Below, piece after piece: positions 29,787 to 37,313 of a DNA stretch of 64,000 bases. Made by a program: the position numbers and the translations under genes. The DNA is from Gammaproteobacteria bacterium (GTDB lineage: Bacteria; Pseudomonadota; Gammaproteobacteria; Pseudomonadales; JADFDG01). The stretch spans positions 47,918-111,917 of the forward strand of contig JADFDG010000015.1 of assembly GCA_018262975.1 (NCBI GenBank), given 5' to 3'. Each line of letters begins with the position of its first letter. The first letter of the stretch is position 1. The notes below the pieces were generated by a model, which did no database searches, had not been told where the DNA came from, and saw only the letters and a program-made list of their open reading frames with translations.

Positions 29787-30416
29787 TCAGGGCGTGAGTT
29801 GCAGCCAGCTGGCCAGCAGCCGCCACGCATCATCGATGCCGGTCTTCTCCGTGGCGGAGAACGCCTGCACCGTGGTACCCGGCCAGCGTGCTGCCTGCCG
29901 GCGCACCGCCAGCACCGCATTGGCGGTCGCGCCGCGGCTGAGCTTGTCGGCCTTGGTGAGCAGGCAGTGCGCGGGCAGTTCGCGCGTCATGCACCACTCC
30001 AGCATCATGGTGTCGAAGTCGGTGAGCGGGTGGCGGATGTCCATCACCAGCACCAGGCCGGACAGGCACTCGCGGTGCTCCAGGTAATCCTCCAGTCCTT
30101 CCTGCCAGCGCTCGCGCGTACTGGCCGACACCTTGGCGTAGCCATAGCCCGGCAGGTCCACCAGCCGGCGCTGCTCGTCCACCTGGAAGAAATTGATCAG
30201 CTGCGTGCGCCCGGGGGTCTTGCTGGTGCGCGCCAGCGACCCCTGCTGGGTCAGGGCGTTGAGGGCGCTGGACTTGCCGGCATTGGAACGGCCGGCAAAG
30301 GCCACCTCGATGCCGCGGTCGGGCGGGCAGTCGCGGGTGCTGGTGGCGCTGGTCAGGAAGCGGCTGCCGTGCAGCAGGCGGGCACAGGCGCGCGCCGGGT
30401 CCGGGGTGTCGGTCAT
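29787..30416 (-). CDS. engB: Ribosome biogenesis GTPase EngB/YsxC
   Basis: 209 residues of the TrmE-Era-EngA-YihA G-protein class: G1 [15 protein letters not shown]2 [13 protein letters not shown]3 [13 protein letters not shown]4 TKADKLSR and G5 FSATEKTG. It helps mature the large ribosomal subunit. It is divergent from the cytochrome c5 gene, with a pair of back-to-back -10 hexamers in the gap. Confidence 0.96.
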   Translation of the reverse strand: MTDTPDPARACARLLHGSRFLTSATSTRDCPPDRGIEVAFAGRSNAGKSSALNALTQQGSLARTSKTPGRTQLINFFQVDEQRRLVDLPGYGYAKVSASTRERWQEGLEDYLEHRECLSGLVLVMDIRHPLTDFDTMMLEWCMTRELPAHCLLTKADKLSRGATANAVLAVRRQAARWPGTTVQAFSATEKTGIDDAWRLLASWLQLTP

Positions 30417-30461
30417 TTGCGACAGGTTCCTGATTGCAGGCGGGTTTTCGACTCGGGGCGG

Positions 30462-30494
30462 ATTCTAGCCAGCAATACCCACAGAAGATATAAT
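30462..30494. promoter_or_regulatory. Back-to-back promoter elements for engB and cytochrome c5
   Basis: A perfect TATAAT at 30489-30494 faces the cytochrome gene, and the complement of 30462-30467 reads TAGAAT toward engB. Neither has a strong -35 at the ideal distance. The plus-strand element would leave a leader of about 100 bases. Confidence 0.45.
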
Positions 30495-30601
30495 CCGCCG
30501 CCGCTGCCGGTATCCATGCTTCCGGAGCGGGCATGCCCGGAACCCGCGGGGGCTTCAAGCCTCTAACAGCCGGGTTCCTCACATTTTCCCGGAGTCAGGT
30601 C

Positions 30602-30907
30602 ATGAAGAAGTTTGCCGTAGCCGCCCTGATCGGCCTGCTGTCCCTCTCCGTTTCCGCCCACGCCGTTGATCCGAAGATCAAGGCGAAGTTCGACAAGTCC
30701 TGCACCTTCTGCCACGCCACCGGCGCGGCCGGCGCGCCGAAAGTCGGCGATGCCGCGGCCTGGAAGCCGCGCCTGGCCAAGGGCCAGGACGCCCTGCTGA
30801 AGTCGGTGAAGAACGGCCTGAACGCCATGCCGGCCAAGGGCATGTGCAACGACTGCACCGACGCCGAGTACAAGGCGCTGATCCAGTACCTCTCCACCGG
30901 CAAGTAA
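30602..30907 (+). CDS. Periplasmic monohaem cytochrome c5-like protein
   Basis: 101 residues from the ATG at 30602 (CGGAG upstream). Signal peptide MKKFAVAALIGLLSLSVSAHA, then one haem site CTFCH (near residues 37-41), an axial Met in NAMPAKGMC and a second Cys pair CNDC that in cytochrome c5 forms a disulphide. It is probably an electron carrier between the bc1 complex and terminal acceptors. It is followed closely by a dihaem cytochrome c4 gene. Confidence 0.9.
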   Translation: MKKFAVAALIGLLSLSVSAHAVDPKIKAKFDKSCTFCHATGAAGAPKVGDAAAWKPRLAKGQDALLKSVKNGLNAMPAKGMCNDCTDAEYKALIQYLSTGK

Positions 30908-30940
30908 GCCGGCGGCAACTGTCATTCCCAACCCCAACCC

Positions 30941-30961
30941 GCCCCGGCTTTGCGCCGGGGC
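30941..30961. other. Short GC-rich hairpin between the cytochrome c5 and c4 genes
   Basis: GCCCCGG (30941-30947) pairs with CCGGGGC (30955-30961) around a 7-base loop, 14 bases before the cytochrome c4 start. It lacks a T-run and sits over the expected Shine-Dalgarno region of the next gene, so it could tune c4 translation. The right arm with its flank (TGCGCCGGGGCA) is also found in the long hairpin at 2381-2476. Confidence 0.4.
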
Positions 30962-30974
30962 ACGGAAGTCATCG

Positions 30975-31637
30975 ATGAACCCGATCAAGACCCTCGCTTT
31001 CGTGATGCTCGCCGGCGCCATCGGCATGGCCCAGGCCCAGGAAGCCGCTGCCCCGGCCGCCGCCCCGAAGGGCGACGCCGTTGCCGGCCAGGCCAAGGCG
31101 GCCGTGTGCGGTGCCTGCCACAACATGGATGGCAACAGCACCATCAGCGTCAACCCGAAGCTGGCGGGTCAGGGTGCCCGGTACATCGCCAAGCAGTTGC
31201 ATGACTTCAAGAGCGGCGTCCGCGCCAACCCGGTCATGATGGGCATGGCCGCGCCGCTGTCCGACCAGGACATCCTCGATATCGCCGCCTACTTCTCCGC
31301 CCAGAAGCCGACCACCAATGCCGCTGACCCGGCCCAGGTCGCCCTCGGCGAGAAGGTCTGGCGCGGCGGCAACCTCGAGTCGGGCGTACTGGCCTGCACC
31401 GGCTGCCACGGCCCGTCCGGCCGCGGCAACCACCTGGCCGGCTTCCCGGCGCTGCGCGGCCAGCACCCGGAATACGTCGAGGCCCAGCTGAAGGCCTTCC
31501 GCGCCGCCGCCCGCGGCGACATCGGTGCCGACCACCGTGCCAATGATCCGGAAGGCATCATGCGCGGCGTGGCCAAGCACATGAGCGACGCCGAGATCAA
31601 GGCGGTGTCCCAGTTCGTGACCGGCCTGTACCAGTAA
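30975..31637 (+). CDS. Periplasmic dihaem cytochrome c4
   Basis: 220 residues with signal peptide (MNPIKTLAFVMLAGAIGMAQA) and two tandem class I cytochrome c domains. The first haem site is CGACH (45-49) and the second CTGCH (about 139-143). Axial Met candidates are in NPVMMGMAAPLS and EGIMRGVAKHMS. Cytochrome c4 passes electrons to cbb3-type oxidase in many proteobacteria. Downstream dsbA supplies periplasmic thiol oxidation, so the cluster makes sense for cytochrome c maturation and respiration. Confidence 0.94.
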   Translation: MNPIKTLAFVMLAGAIGMAQAQEAAAPAAAPKGDAVAGQAKAAVCGACHNMDGNSTISVNPKLAGQGARYIAKQLHDFKSGVRANPVMMGMAAPLSDQDILDIAAYFSAQKPTTNAADPAQVALGEKVWRGGNLESGVLACTGCHGPSGRGNHLAGFPALRGQHPEYVEAQLKAFRAAARGDIGADHRANDPEGIMRGVAKHMSDAEIKAVSQFVTGLYQ

Positions 31638-31662
31638 GCCGGACGGCGTTTTCCAGCGATGA

Positions 31663-31685
31663 AGGCGGCCACGGCCGCCTTTTTC
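31663..31685 (+). terminator. Intrinsic terminator after cytochrome c4
   Basis: AGGCGGCC (31663-31670) pairs with GGCCGCCT (31673-31680), followed by TTTTC. The stem is strong. The T-run is short but adequate. Confidence 0.8.
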
Positions 31686-31815
31686 GTTTCTGCGCTGCCG
31701 CTAGAATCAGTACGGTTCCGGGCCGCGGCCGGGAACCGCCGGCGGCGGTCGTGTTCCAATCCCTTGCCACCTGGCCTCGCGGCCGGCGCGTACCCGTATC
31801 AGACCGAGGACATCC

Positions 31816-32466
31816 ATGAACATCCGTCGCCAGTTCCTTGCCCTGCTGTGCCTGCTGCCGGTGGCAGCGCTGGCCGTGCCCTACGCCCCCGCGCCGGCCG
31901 GTGCCGCCGGCTTCACGCCGGGCAAGGACTACATCGAATTGGCCACGCCGCTGCCCACCTCCACCGGCAACCAGCTGGAAGTGCGCGAGTTCTTCTACTA
32001 CGGCTGCTCGCACTGCTATGACCTCGAGCGTCCGCTGGAGGCGTGGCTGAAGCGCAAGAGCGCCGACACCACCTTCGTGCGCACCCCGGCCGTGCTCAGC
32101 CCGCGCTGGGAAACCCTGGGCCGCGCGTTCTACGTCGCCGAAGAACTGAAAGTGCTCGAGAAAGTGCACGCGCCGCTTTACCACGCGCTGCACGTCAAGC
32201 GTGAGCGCCTGGACAGCCAGGAAGCGCTGCGCGCCTTCTTCGCCGGCCACGGCGTGCAGGCGGCGCAGTTCGATGCGGCGTGGAACTCCTCGCGCGTGAA
32301 CCTGGCCGTGAAGAACGCCGGTGCGCTGGCGAAGAAATACATGATCCAGGGCACGCCCACGCTGGCGGTCAACGGCAAGTACGTGGTGCCGTCCAACGGC
32401 GAGCGCACCTTCGCCGTCGTCGAGTTCCTGCTCGGCAAGGAACGCGCGGCGCGTGCCGGAAAATAA
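31816..32466 (+). CDS. dsbA: Thiol:disulphide interchange protein DsbA
   Basis: 216 residues with signal peptide (MNIRRQFLALLCLLPVAALA) and a thioredoxin fold with inserted helical domain. The active site is C64-S-H-C67 in FFYYGCSHCYDLE, rather than the CPHC of E. coli DsbA. The cis-Pro loop is GTPTLAVNGKY. It introduces disulphides in periplasmic proteins. The Ser-His dipeptide is seen in some other gammaproteobacterial DsbA proteins and should shift the redox potential. A TAGAAT hexamer near 31701 may be the -10 element. Confidence 0.93.
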   Translation: MNIRRQFLALLCLLPVAALAVPYAPAPAGAAGFTPGKDYIELATPLPTSTGNQLEVREFFYYGCSHCYDLERPLEAWLKRKSADTTFVRTPAVLSPRWETLGRAFYVAEELKVLEKVHAPLYHALHVKRERLDSQEALRAFFAGHGVQAAQFDAAWNSSRVNLAVKNAGALAKKYMIQGTPTLAVNGKYVVPSNGERTFAVVEFLLGKERAARAGK

Positions 32467-33307
32467 CCGTCCTTCCTCGCGTTTTCTCGCCTGGCGTCAT
32501 GGCGAGATGGGGCGCCGCCACGCGGCGCCCTGCACGCTGCCGCACGACCGCACGCTGCGCCTGCTGAGCTTCAACATCCAGGCCGGTATCGGCACGCAGA
32601 AATTCCACCAGTACGTCACGCACAGCTGGCGGCACATCGTCACCCATTCGGGTAGCGTCTACAACCTCGACCGCATCGCCGAAGTGGTGCGCGAGTTCGA
32701 CGTGGTGGCGTTGCAGGAAGTGGATGGCGGCAGTTTGCGCAGCGGCTTCGTCAACCAGTTGCGCCACATTGCGCGCCGCGCCGACTTTCCGTTCTGGCAC
32801 CAGCAGGTCAACCGCAACCTCGGCGCGCTCGGCCAGTTCAGCAACGGCATGCTCAGCCGTTTCGCGCCGCACACCATCGAGGATCATCGTTTGCCGGGCC
32901 CGCCCGGACGCGGCGCGGTGGTGGCACGTTACGGCAATCCCGATCATCCGCTGGTGGTGGTCGGCCTGCACCTCGCGCTCGGCGAGCGCGTGCGCAACCG
33001 CCAGCTCGATTACGTGTGCGCGCTGGTGGAAAAATACGAACACGTGGTGATCATGGGCGACCTCAACCTGCCGCTGGAGCGCCTGCGCCACACGCCGCTG
33101 GCGCGTCTTGGCCTGCAGGACATCACCGAGCCGTTGCTCACCTATCCGAGCTGGCGCCCCGACCGGCACATCGACCACATCCTCGTCACGCCCGGCCTGG
33201 AAGTGAAGCGCGTCGAGGTGCTCGATTGCACCCTCTCCGACCACCGCCCGGTGGCCATGGAAATACGCCTGCCGTCGCGCGTCGCCGGCGACCGCCCCCT
33301 CGTCTGA
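32453..33307 (+). CDS. Endonuclease/exonuclease/phosphatase-family protein
   Basis: 284 residues from a GTG at 32453 that overlaps the dsbA end by 14 bases. An ATG at 32507 is the alternative. The DNase-I-like fold is marked by LRLLSFNIQAGIG, VALQEVDGGS (metal Glu), VVGLHLALGERVRNRQ, IMGDLNLP (catalytic Asp/Asn) and the C-terminal SDHRPVAMEIR (catalytic Asp-His). There is no signal peptide. Members hydrolyse phosphodiesters in DNA, RNA or lipids, so the substrate is open. Coupling to dsbA is positional only. Confidence 0.85.
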   Translation: MPENNRPSSRFLAWRHGEMGRRHAAPCTLPHDRTLRLLSFNIQAGIGTQKFHQYVTHSWRHIVTHSGSVYNLDRIAEVVREFDVVALQEVDGGSLRSGFVNQLRHIARRADFPFWHQQVNRNLGALGQFSNGMLSRFAPHTIEDHRLPGPPGRGAVVARYGNPDHPLVVVGLHLALGERVRNRQLDYVCALVEKYEHVVIMGDLNLPLERLRHTPLARLGLQDITEPLLTYPSWRPDRHIDHILVTPGLEVKRVEVLDCTLSDHRPVAMEIRLPSRVAGDRPLV

Positions 33308-33422
33308 CCGCCTACCCCCGCGATTGGCCTCCGGCACGTTGCCGTTGGCCGGACGCATTGCGGATTATCAATCTTTTCGCAAAATCCCCTTGAAATATCA
33401 GGGCTATGGCGCGCTCTTCGCC

Positions 33423-33461
33423 TGTGACCGTGTTCACGCTATTGATGCGAATCAGTACATT
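33423..33461 (+). promoter_or_regulatory. CRP/Vfr-like site and sigma70-like promoter upstream of the Tad locus
   Basis: TGTGA (33423-33427), six bases, TCACG (33434-33438) matches the CRP consensus at 9 of 10 half-site positions. TTCACG (33433-33438), 17 bases, TACATT (33456-33461) is a reasonable sigma70 promoter, with the activator site overlapping the -35 as in class II activation. The first pilin starts about 100 bases downstream. Predicted by eye. Confidence 0.55.
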
Positions 33462-33569
33462 CCGTAACGAAGACGCCTAGATTAGGTGTCGGACACATGC
33501 ACGCCCCAGTGCATGGCATGCCGCAAGCGAACCCGGCGCAGGCCGGAATCCAGTCACAGGAGCGAACAC

Positions 33570-33743
33570 ATGAAAGCTGCCATCCAGTACGCCAAGTCCT
33601 TCATCAAGAGCGAAGAAGGCGTTACCGCCATCGAGTACGGCCTGATCGCCGCCCTGATTGCCGTGGTCATCATCGGTGCCGTCACCCTGGTCGGTACCAA
33701 CCTCGACGCCACCTTCGACGCCATCGCTACCGCGCTGGGCTGA
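33570..33743 (+). CDS. flp: Flp/Fap-type pilin 1
   Basis: 57 residues from the ATG at 33570 with CAGGAG upstream. The class IVb Flp prepilin signature is complete: a short basic leader (MKAAIQYAKSFIKSEEG), conserved Glu-Gly and the hydrophobic EEGVTAIEYGLIAALIAVVI segment with the adjacent Glu-Tyr pair. TadV should cut the leader after the Gly. It is the likely major fibre subunit of the Tad pilus, being first in the operon. Confidence 0.95.
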   Translation: MKAAIQYAKSFIKSEEGVTAIEYGLIAALIAVVIIGAVTLVGTNLDATFDAIATALG

Positions 33744-33819
33744 TCGACTCTGGCTGGTCAGGCGGGCCGGAGTGCGACGCGCCCCGGCCCTGCCGCCGAA
33801 GGATTCGGGAGGATTGACG

Positions 33820-33990
33820 ATGTTGCGCAGGTTTCTGGCGAGTGAAGAAGGCGTGACGGCCATCGAGTACGCGCTGCTGGCGTCCCTGATCGCCGTGGCG
33901 ATCCTGGGCGCGGTACTCGCGGTCAGCGAGTCGGTGACCGGTACGTTCGAGACCATCGCTGCCTGCGTGTCGAATCCCGGAAGTTGTTGA
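33820..33990 (+). CDS. flp: Flp/Fap-type pilin 2 (variant)
   Basis: 56 residues from the ATG at 33820 with a strong GGGAGG. It shares the EEGVTAIEY core with pilin 1 but has ALLASLIAVAIL after it and a different tail ending in AACVSNPGSC, with two Cys absent from pilin 1. These could form a disulphide loop (DsbA is encoded nearby). It is possibly a minor or tip pilin, or an alternative major subunit. Confidence 0.93.
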   Translation: MLRRFLASEEGVTAIEYALLASLIAVAILGAVLAVSESVTGTFETIAACVSNPGSC

Positions 33991-34018
33991 TGTACCGCCT
34001 GGCGGAAATCGGGGTTGC

Positions 34019-34507
34019 ATGACGCCGCTCCCGGAGGCCGTCGCGCTGCTGGTGTTCACGGGTGTGGCCGCGGTCGGCGATGTGCGCCGGTTGCGCATCC
34101 CCAACACGCTGGTGGTGGCGGGAATCGTAGTTGCAGTGATCTTCGCGTTGTACGACCGCGGAACCGGTGGCTTGCTGCATGCCGCCGCAGGTCTCGCCGT
34201 CGGCATGCTGGTGCTGATGCCCTTCCATCTGCTGAAGATGATGGGTGCCGGTGACGTGAAGTTGATGGGCATGGTCGGGGCCTTCCTGGGCCCGGTCGAC
34301 GGATTTTGCGCAACGCTGGCGACGATGCTTGCCGGCGGTGCGGTATCGGTGTGGTGGTTGTGGCGGATGCGCCGCAACCGCAAGGAAAGCCCGCAGGGTG
34401 GCGGGCAGGCAGTGGATACGCGGGAAATGCACATGCCCTACGGGGTGGCGATCTTCCTCGGCACGCTGGTCTGGCTGGTCATCCGGTGGTTGTGGTTGCA
34501 GCAGTGA
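34019..34507 (+). CDS. tadV: Prepilin peptidase TadV/CpaA
   Basis: 162 residues, about four or five transmembrane helices of the A24 aspartic peptidase family. The two catalytic aspartates are in GDVRRLRIPN and GAGDVKLMG. It lacks the N-terminal methylase-like domain of PilD, as usual for TadV, and should process both Flp pilins and the TadE-like pseudopilins. Confidence 0.94.
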   Translation: MTPLPEAVALLVFTGVAAVGDVRRLRIPNTLVVAGIVVAVIFALYDRGTGGLLHAAAGLAVGMLVLMPFHLLKMMGAGDVKLMGMVGAFLGPVDGFCATLATMLAGGAVSVWWLWRMRRNRKESPQGGGQAVDTREMHMPYGVAIFLGTLVWLVIRWLWLQQ

Positions 34508-34538
34508 ATCAACGAAACAGGACGAGCAGAGGTCGGCA

Positions 34539-35408
34539 ATGAAGGGGACCCGGGCACTGGTGATGATCGTGGTGTCCTTGCTGATAGGCGCGCTGGCCGT
34601 GGTGGTCGCGGCGCGCTGGGTCAGCAAGCAGGCAGCGGTGGCAACGACCGACGTGGTCGTGGCGGCCTCTGACATCCAGTTGGGCTCGCCGCTGGGCGAG
34701 GGCGTGCTGAAAGTGGTCAAGTGGCCGGACAACAGCCGTCCCGAAGGCTATGTCTCCGACATCGCCCAGTTGCAGGGGCGCGTGGCCAATACCACGATCC
34801 TGCGCGGCGAACCGGTCCTCGAGTCGCGCCTGGCGCCGGTCGGTACCAAGGGTGGCCTCGCGGCGATCATCAACCCGGGTAACCGCGCCATCACCGTCAA
34901 GGTGAACGAGGTGATCGGTGTCGCCGGCTTTGCCCTGCCGGGCAGTTACGTCGACATCCTTGTCAACGCGCAGGATGACAACGGCCGGCCGTTCTCCAAG
35001 ATCGTGCTCGAGCGCATCCTGGTGCTCGCCGTGGCGCAGGAAGCCGATCGTGACGAGACCAAGCCGAAAGTCGTGAATGCCGTGACGCTGGAAGTGTCGC
35101 CGAACCAGGCCGAAGTGCTCGATCTCGCGCGTGGCGTCGGCCAGTTGTCGCTGGTGCTGCGTAACCAGATCGACCAGAACTCGGCTTCGACCGACGGTGC
35201 CCGCATGATCGACCTGCTGCGTGGCGCCAAGGCCGAGCCGCTCCCGCCGCCGCCCCCGGCGCCGGCCCCGGCCGTGGTCGAGGAAGCGCCGAAGCCCAAG
35301 CCCGAGCCGAAGAAGGTCGCGAAGAAGCCTGCACCGACGCCGCCGGCGCCCCCGCGCGACCAGGTGGAAGTCATCAAGGGTGTGCAGAAGTCGGACATCG
35401 GGCTGTAA
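34539..35408 (+). CDS. cpaB: Tad pilus assembly protein CpaB/RcpC
   Basis: 289 residues from the ATG at 34539. One N-terminal membrane anchor (about 6-25), then a SAF domain (TTDVVVAASDIQLGSPLGEGVLK) and the RcpC/CpaB domain (NRAITVKVNEVIGVAGFALPGSYVDILV). A long Pro/Ala/Lys-rich tail (PPPPPAPAPAVVEEAPKPK) should span periplasm or peptidoglycan. It lies in the periplasm beside the secretin and helps pilus extrusion. Confidence 0.92.
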   Translation: MKGTRALVMIVVSLLIGALAVVVAARWVSKQAAVATTDVVVAASDIQLGSPLGEGVLKVVKWPDNSRPEGYVSDIAQLQGRVANTTILRGEPVLESRLAPVGTKGGLAAIINPGNRAITVKVNEVIGVAGFALPGSYVDILVNAQDDNGRPFSKIVLERILVLAVAQEADRDETKPKVVNAVTLEVSPNQAEVLDLARGVGQLSLVLRNQIDQNSASTDGARMIDLLRGAKAEPLPPPPPAPAPAVVEEAPKPKPEPKKVAKKPAPTPPAPPRDQVEVIKGVQKSDIGL

Positions 35409-35451
35409 ACGCCAGCCGGAACGCACGCGAAGGAATCAGAGGAACAGCGCC

Positions 35452-36996
35452 ATGAGCATCATGAAGAACGCGAACGCATTCCGTGCCCGCCTGCTGGCGG
35501 TTGCCATGCTGGGCACCGCGGCCGTGCTGGTTGCACCCGTCACCACCCTTGCCGCCGACGATGCCGCGACGGGCGAGTTCACCCGCTCGGTCGATGTACC
35601 GGTGGGCAAGTCGACCCTGCTGCGCACCCCGGACGCGGTGTCGCGCCTGTCGGTAGGCAACCCGCTGGTGGTTGACGCCATCGTCATCAACCCGCGCGAG
35701 GTTTACCTGCTCGGCAAGAAAGTGGGTTCCACCAACGTCATCGTGTGGACCAAGGGCGGTACGACGCTGGTTGCCGATGTGGCCGTGGGTGTCGATGCCG
35801 GCGCGCTGGAGCGCAAACTTGCGCAGTTGATGCCTGGCGAGAAGGACATCAAGGTCAGCATCGCCGCCGACTCAGTGGTGCTGAGCGGTTCGGTGAGCGA
35901 CGCGTCGAAGGCGCGCCAGGCCGTGGCCATTGCCGAAGCCTTCGTGCGCAACCTGACGTCGTCGGTCTCGCTGCCGATCGCCATGGACAACGGTACCGGT
36001 GACAACGCAATCCGCAACGCATCCATGCAGATGAGCGGTGGCGCGGCCAGCGAGGCCGGCACGCTCGGCAGCAACAAGATCATCAACCTCTTGCAGGTGC
36101 TCTCGCCGCAGCAGGTCGTGCTTGAGGTCAAGGTCGCGGAAGTCTCCAAGACCATGCTCGATAAGCTGGGCATCGGCTACGAAGGCAGCACGCTGGTTGA
36201 CAGCGGCACCGCGCCGGGTGGCCTCACCCAGTTCGTCAAGGAAGAAACCCGCGGCCTGGTGAGTCCCGGTGACGGTATCCTGCTTGGCTCGCTGCCGCAG
36301 CGCGCCGGCACGCCGAACATCGATCTCGAGCAGCTGACCATCGAGGCGCAGAAGCAGGACGGCCTGGTGAAGATCCTCGCCGAACCGAACATCGTCGCGC
36401 TCTCCGGCCAGGAAGCCAGCTTCCTCGCCGGCGGCAAGATCTACATCCCGATCGTGACCACCTCCGCCACCGGCAGTGCTGTGACGCTCGAGGAAAAGGA
36501 GTTCGGCGTGGGCGTGAAGTTCACCCCGACCGTACTCGACAACGGCCGCATCAACATGGCGGTTGCACCGGAAGTGTCTGAACTGTCGCAGTCGGGCAGT
36601 TCGTTCACCACCGTGAACGGCTCCACCACCGTGCTGCCGTCGCTGTCCACGCGCCGCGTGTCCACCACCGTCCAGCTGGCCGACGGCCAGAGCCTGGCCA
36701 TCGCGGGCCTGATGAAGAACAACGTCACCGAGGTGATCAAGGCCTTCCCGGTACTCGGCGAGATCCCGGTACTCGGCGCGCTGTTCCGCTCCAGCCAGTT
36801 CCAGAGCGAGAAGAGCGAGCTGCTGTTCGTGATCACGCCGCGCCTGGTCAAGCCGGTCAACGAGCGCATTGCGCTGCCGACCGATGCCTTCACCCCGCCT
36901 TCGCGCGCCGGCTTCCTGCTGGGCGGCAAGCTCGAGAAGACGCGTGACGAGGACGACGAGTCCAGTGACCAGAAAGCCGCCGCGGACAAGAAATAA
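35452..36996 (+). CDS. rcpA: Tad pilus secretin RcpA/CpaC
   Basis: 514 residues from the ATG at 35452. Signal-like N-terminus, an N-domain (FTRSVDVPVGKSTLLRTPD), a BON-like segment (VSIAADSVVLSGSVSDASKA) and the secretin domain ending with SLAIAGLMKNNVTEV, FPVLGEIPVLGALFRS and ELLFVITPRLVKP. It forms the outer-membrane channel for the Flp fibre. A Lys/Asp-rich tail (RDEDDESSDQKAAADKK) ends the protein. It follows cpaB after 43 bases. Confidence 0.95.
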   Translation: MSIMKNANAFRARLLAVAMLGTAAVLVAPVTTLAADDAATGEFTRSVDVPVGKSTLLRTPDAVSRLSVGNPLVVDAIVINPREVYLLGKKVGSTNVIVWTKGGTTLVADVAVGVDAGALERKLAQLMPGEKDIKVSIAADSVVLSGSVSDASKARQAVAIAEAFVRNLTSSVSLPIAMDNGTGDNAIRNASMQMSGGAASEAGTLGSNKIINLLQVLSPQQVVLEVKVAEVSKTMLDKLGIGYEGSTLVDSGTAPGGLTQFVKEETRGLVSPGDGILLGSLPQRAGTPNIDLEQLTIEAQKQDGLVKILAEPNIVALSGQEASFLAGGKIYIPIVTTSATGSAVTLEEKEFGVGVKFTPTVLDNGRINMAVAPEVSELSQSGSSFTTVNGSTTVLPSLSTRRVSTTVQLADGQSLAIAGLMKNNVTEVIKAFPVLGEIPVLGALFRSSQFQSEKSELLFVITPRLVKPVNERIALPTDAFTPPSRAGFLLGGKLEKTRDEDDESSDQKAAADKK

Positions 36997-37008
36997 GGAG
37001 ACGCCAAC

Positions 37009-37275
37009 ATGAAACTGCTGACGAAAACCCTCGCGGTGCTTGGCGTGTGCCTGCTGGCCGGGTGCGCCAAGACGCCCTATCTGGACAAGCACATGGGCGA
37101 TGCCGTGCGCACCGCCTCGATGCTGCAAGTAGCCAACCCCAACGCGCCGGCGCCGAACGCCGCCATCCGCATGGATGGCCAGAATGCGGCCGCCGCCGTT
37201 GACCAGTACAACAAGGCGGGCAAGGACCCGGCGCAGTCGGTGAACGTCTTCACCATCGGCGTGGGCAACAACTGA
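37009..37275 (+). CDS. Small Tad-locus lipoprotein
   Basis: 88 residues with a lipobox LLAGC (Cys19), so an outer-membrane lipoprotein is likely. The C-terminal part MDGQNAAAAVDQYNKAGKDP resembles the MDG..A..A...Y motif seen in small lipoproteins of other Tad loci, where they may help the secretin. It lies 12 bases after rcpA and before tadZ, the position of cpaD/rcpB in other Tad operons. It is far shorter than CpaD, so a strict assignment is not made. Confidence 0.75.
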   Translation: MKLLTKTLAVLGVCLLAGCAKTPYLDKHMGDAVRTASMLQVANPNAPAPNAAIRMDGQNAAAAVDQYNKAGKDPAQSVNVFTIGVGNN

Positions 37276-37313
37276 AAGCTCTTCTGTCCGTCACGTAGTC
37301 CCGGAGCAGTCGC

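Noticed and set aside
33407..33422. Possible sigma54 promoter (GG-N10-GC) before flp
   Set aside because: The -24/-12 match (TGGCGCG, TCGC) is poor and a better sigma70-like promoter with a CRP-like site lies next to it.
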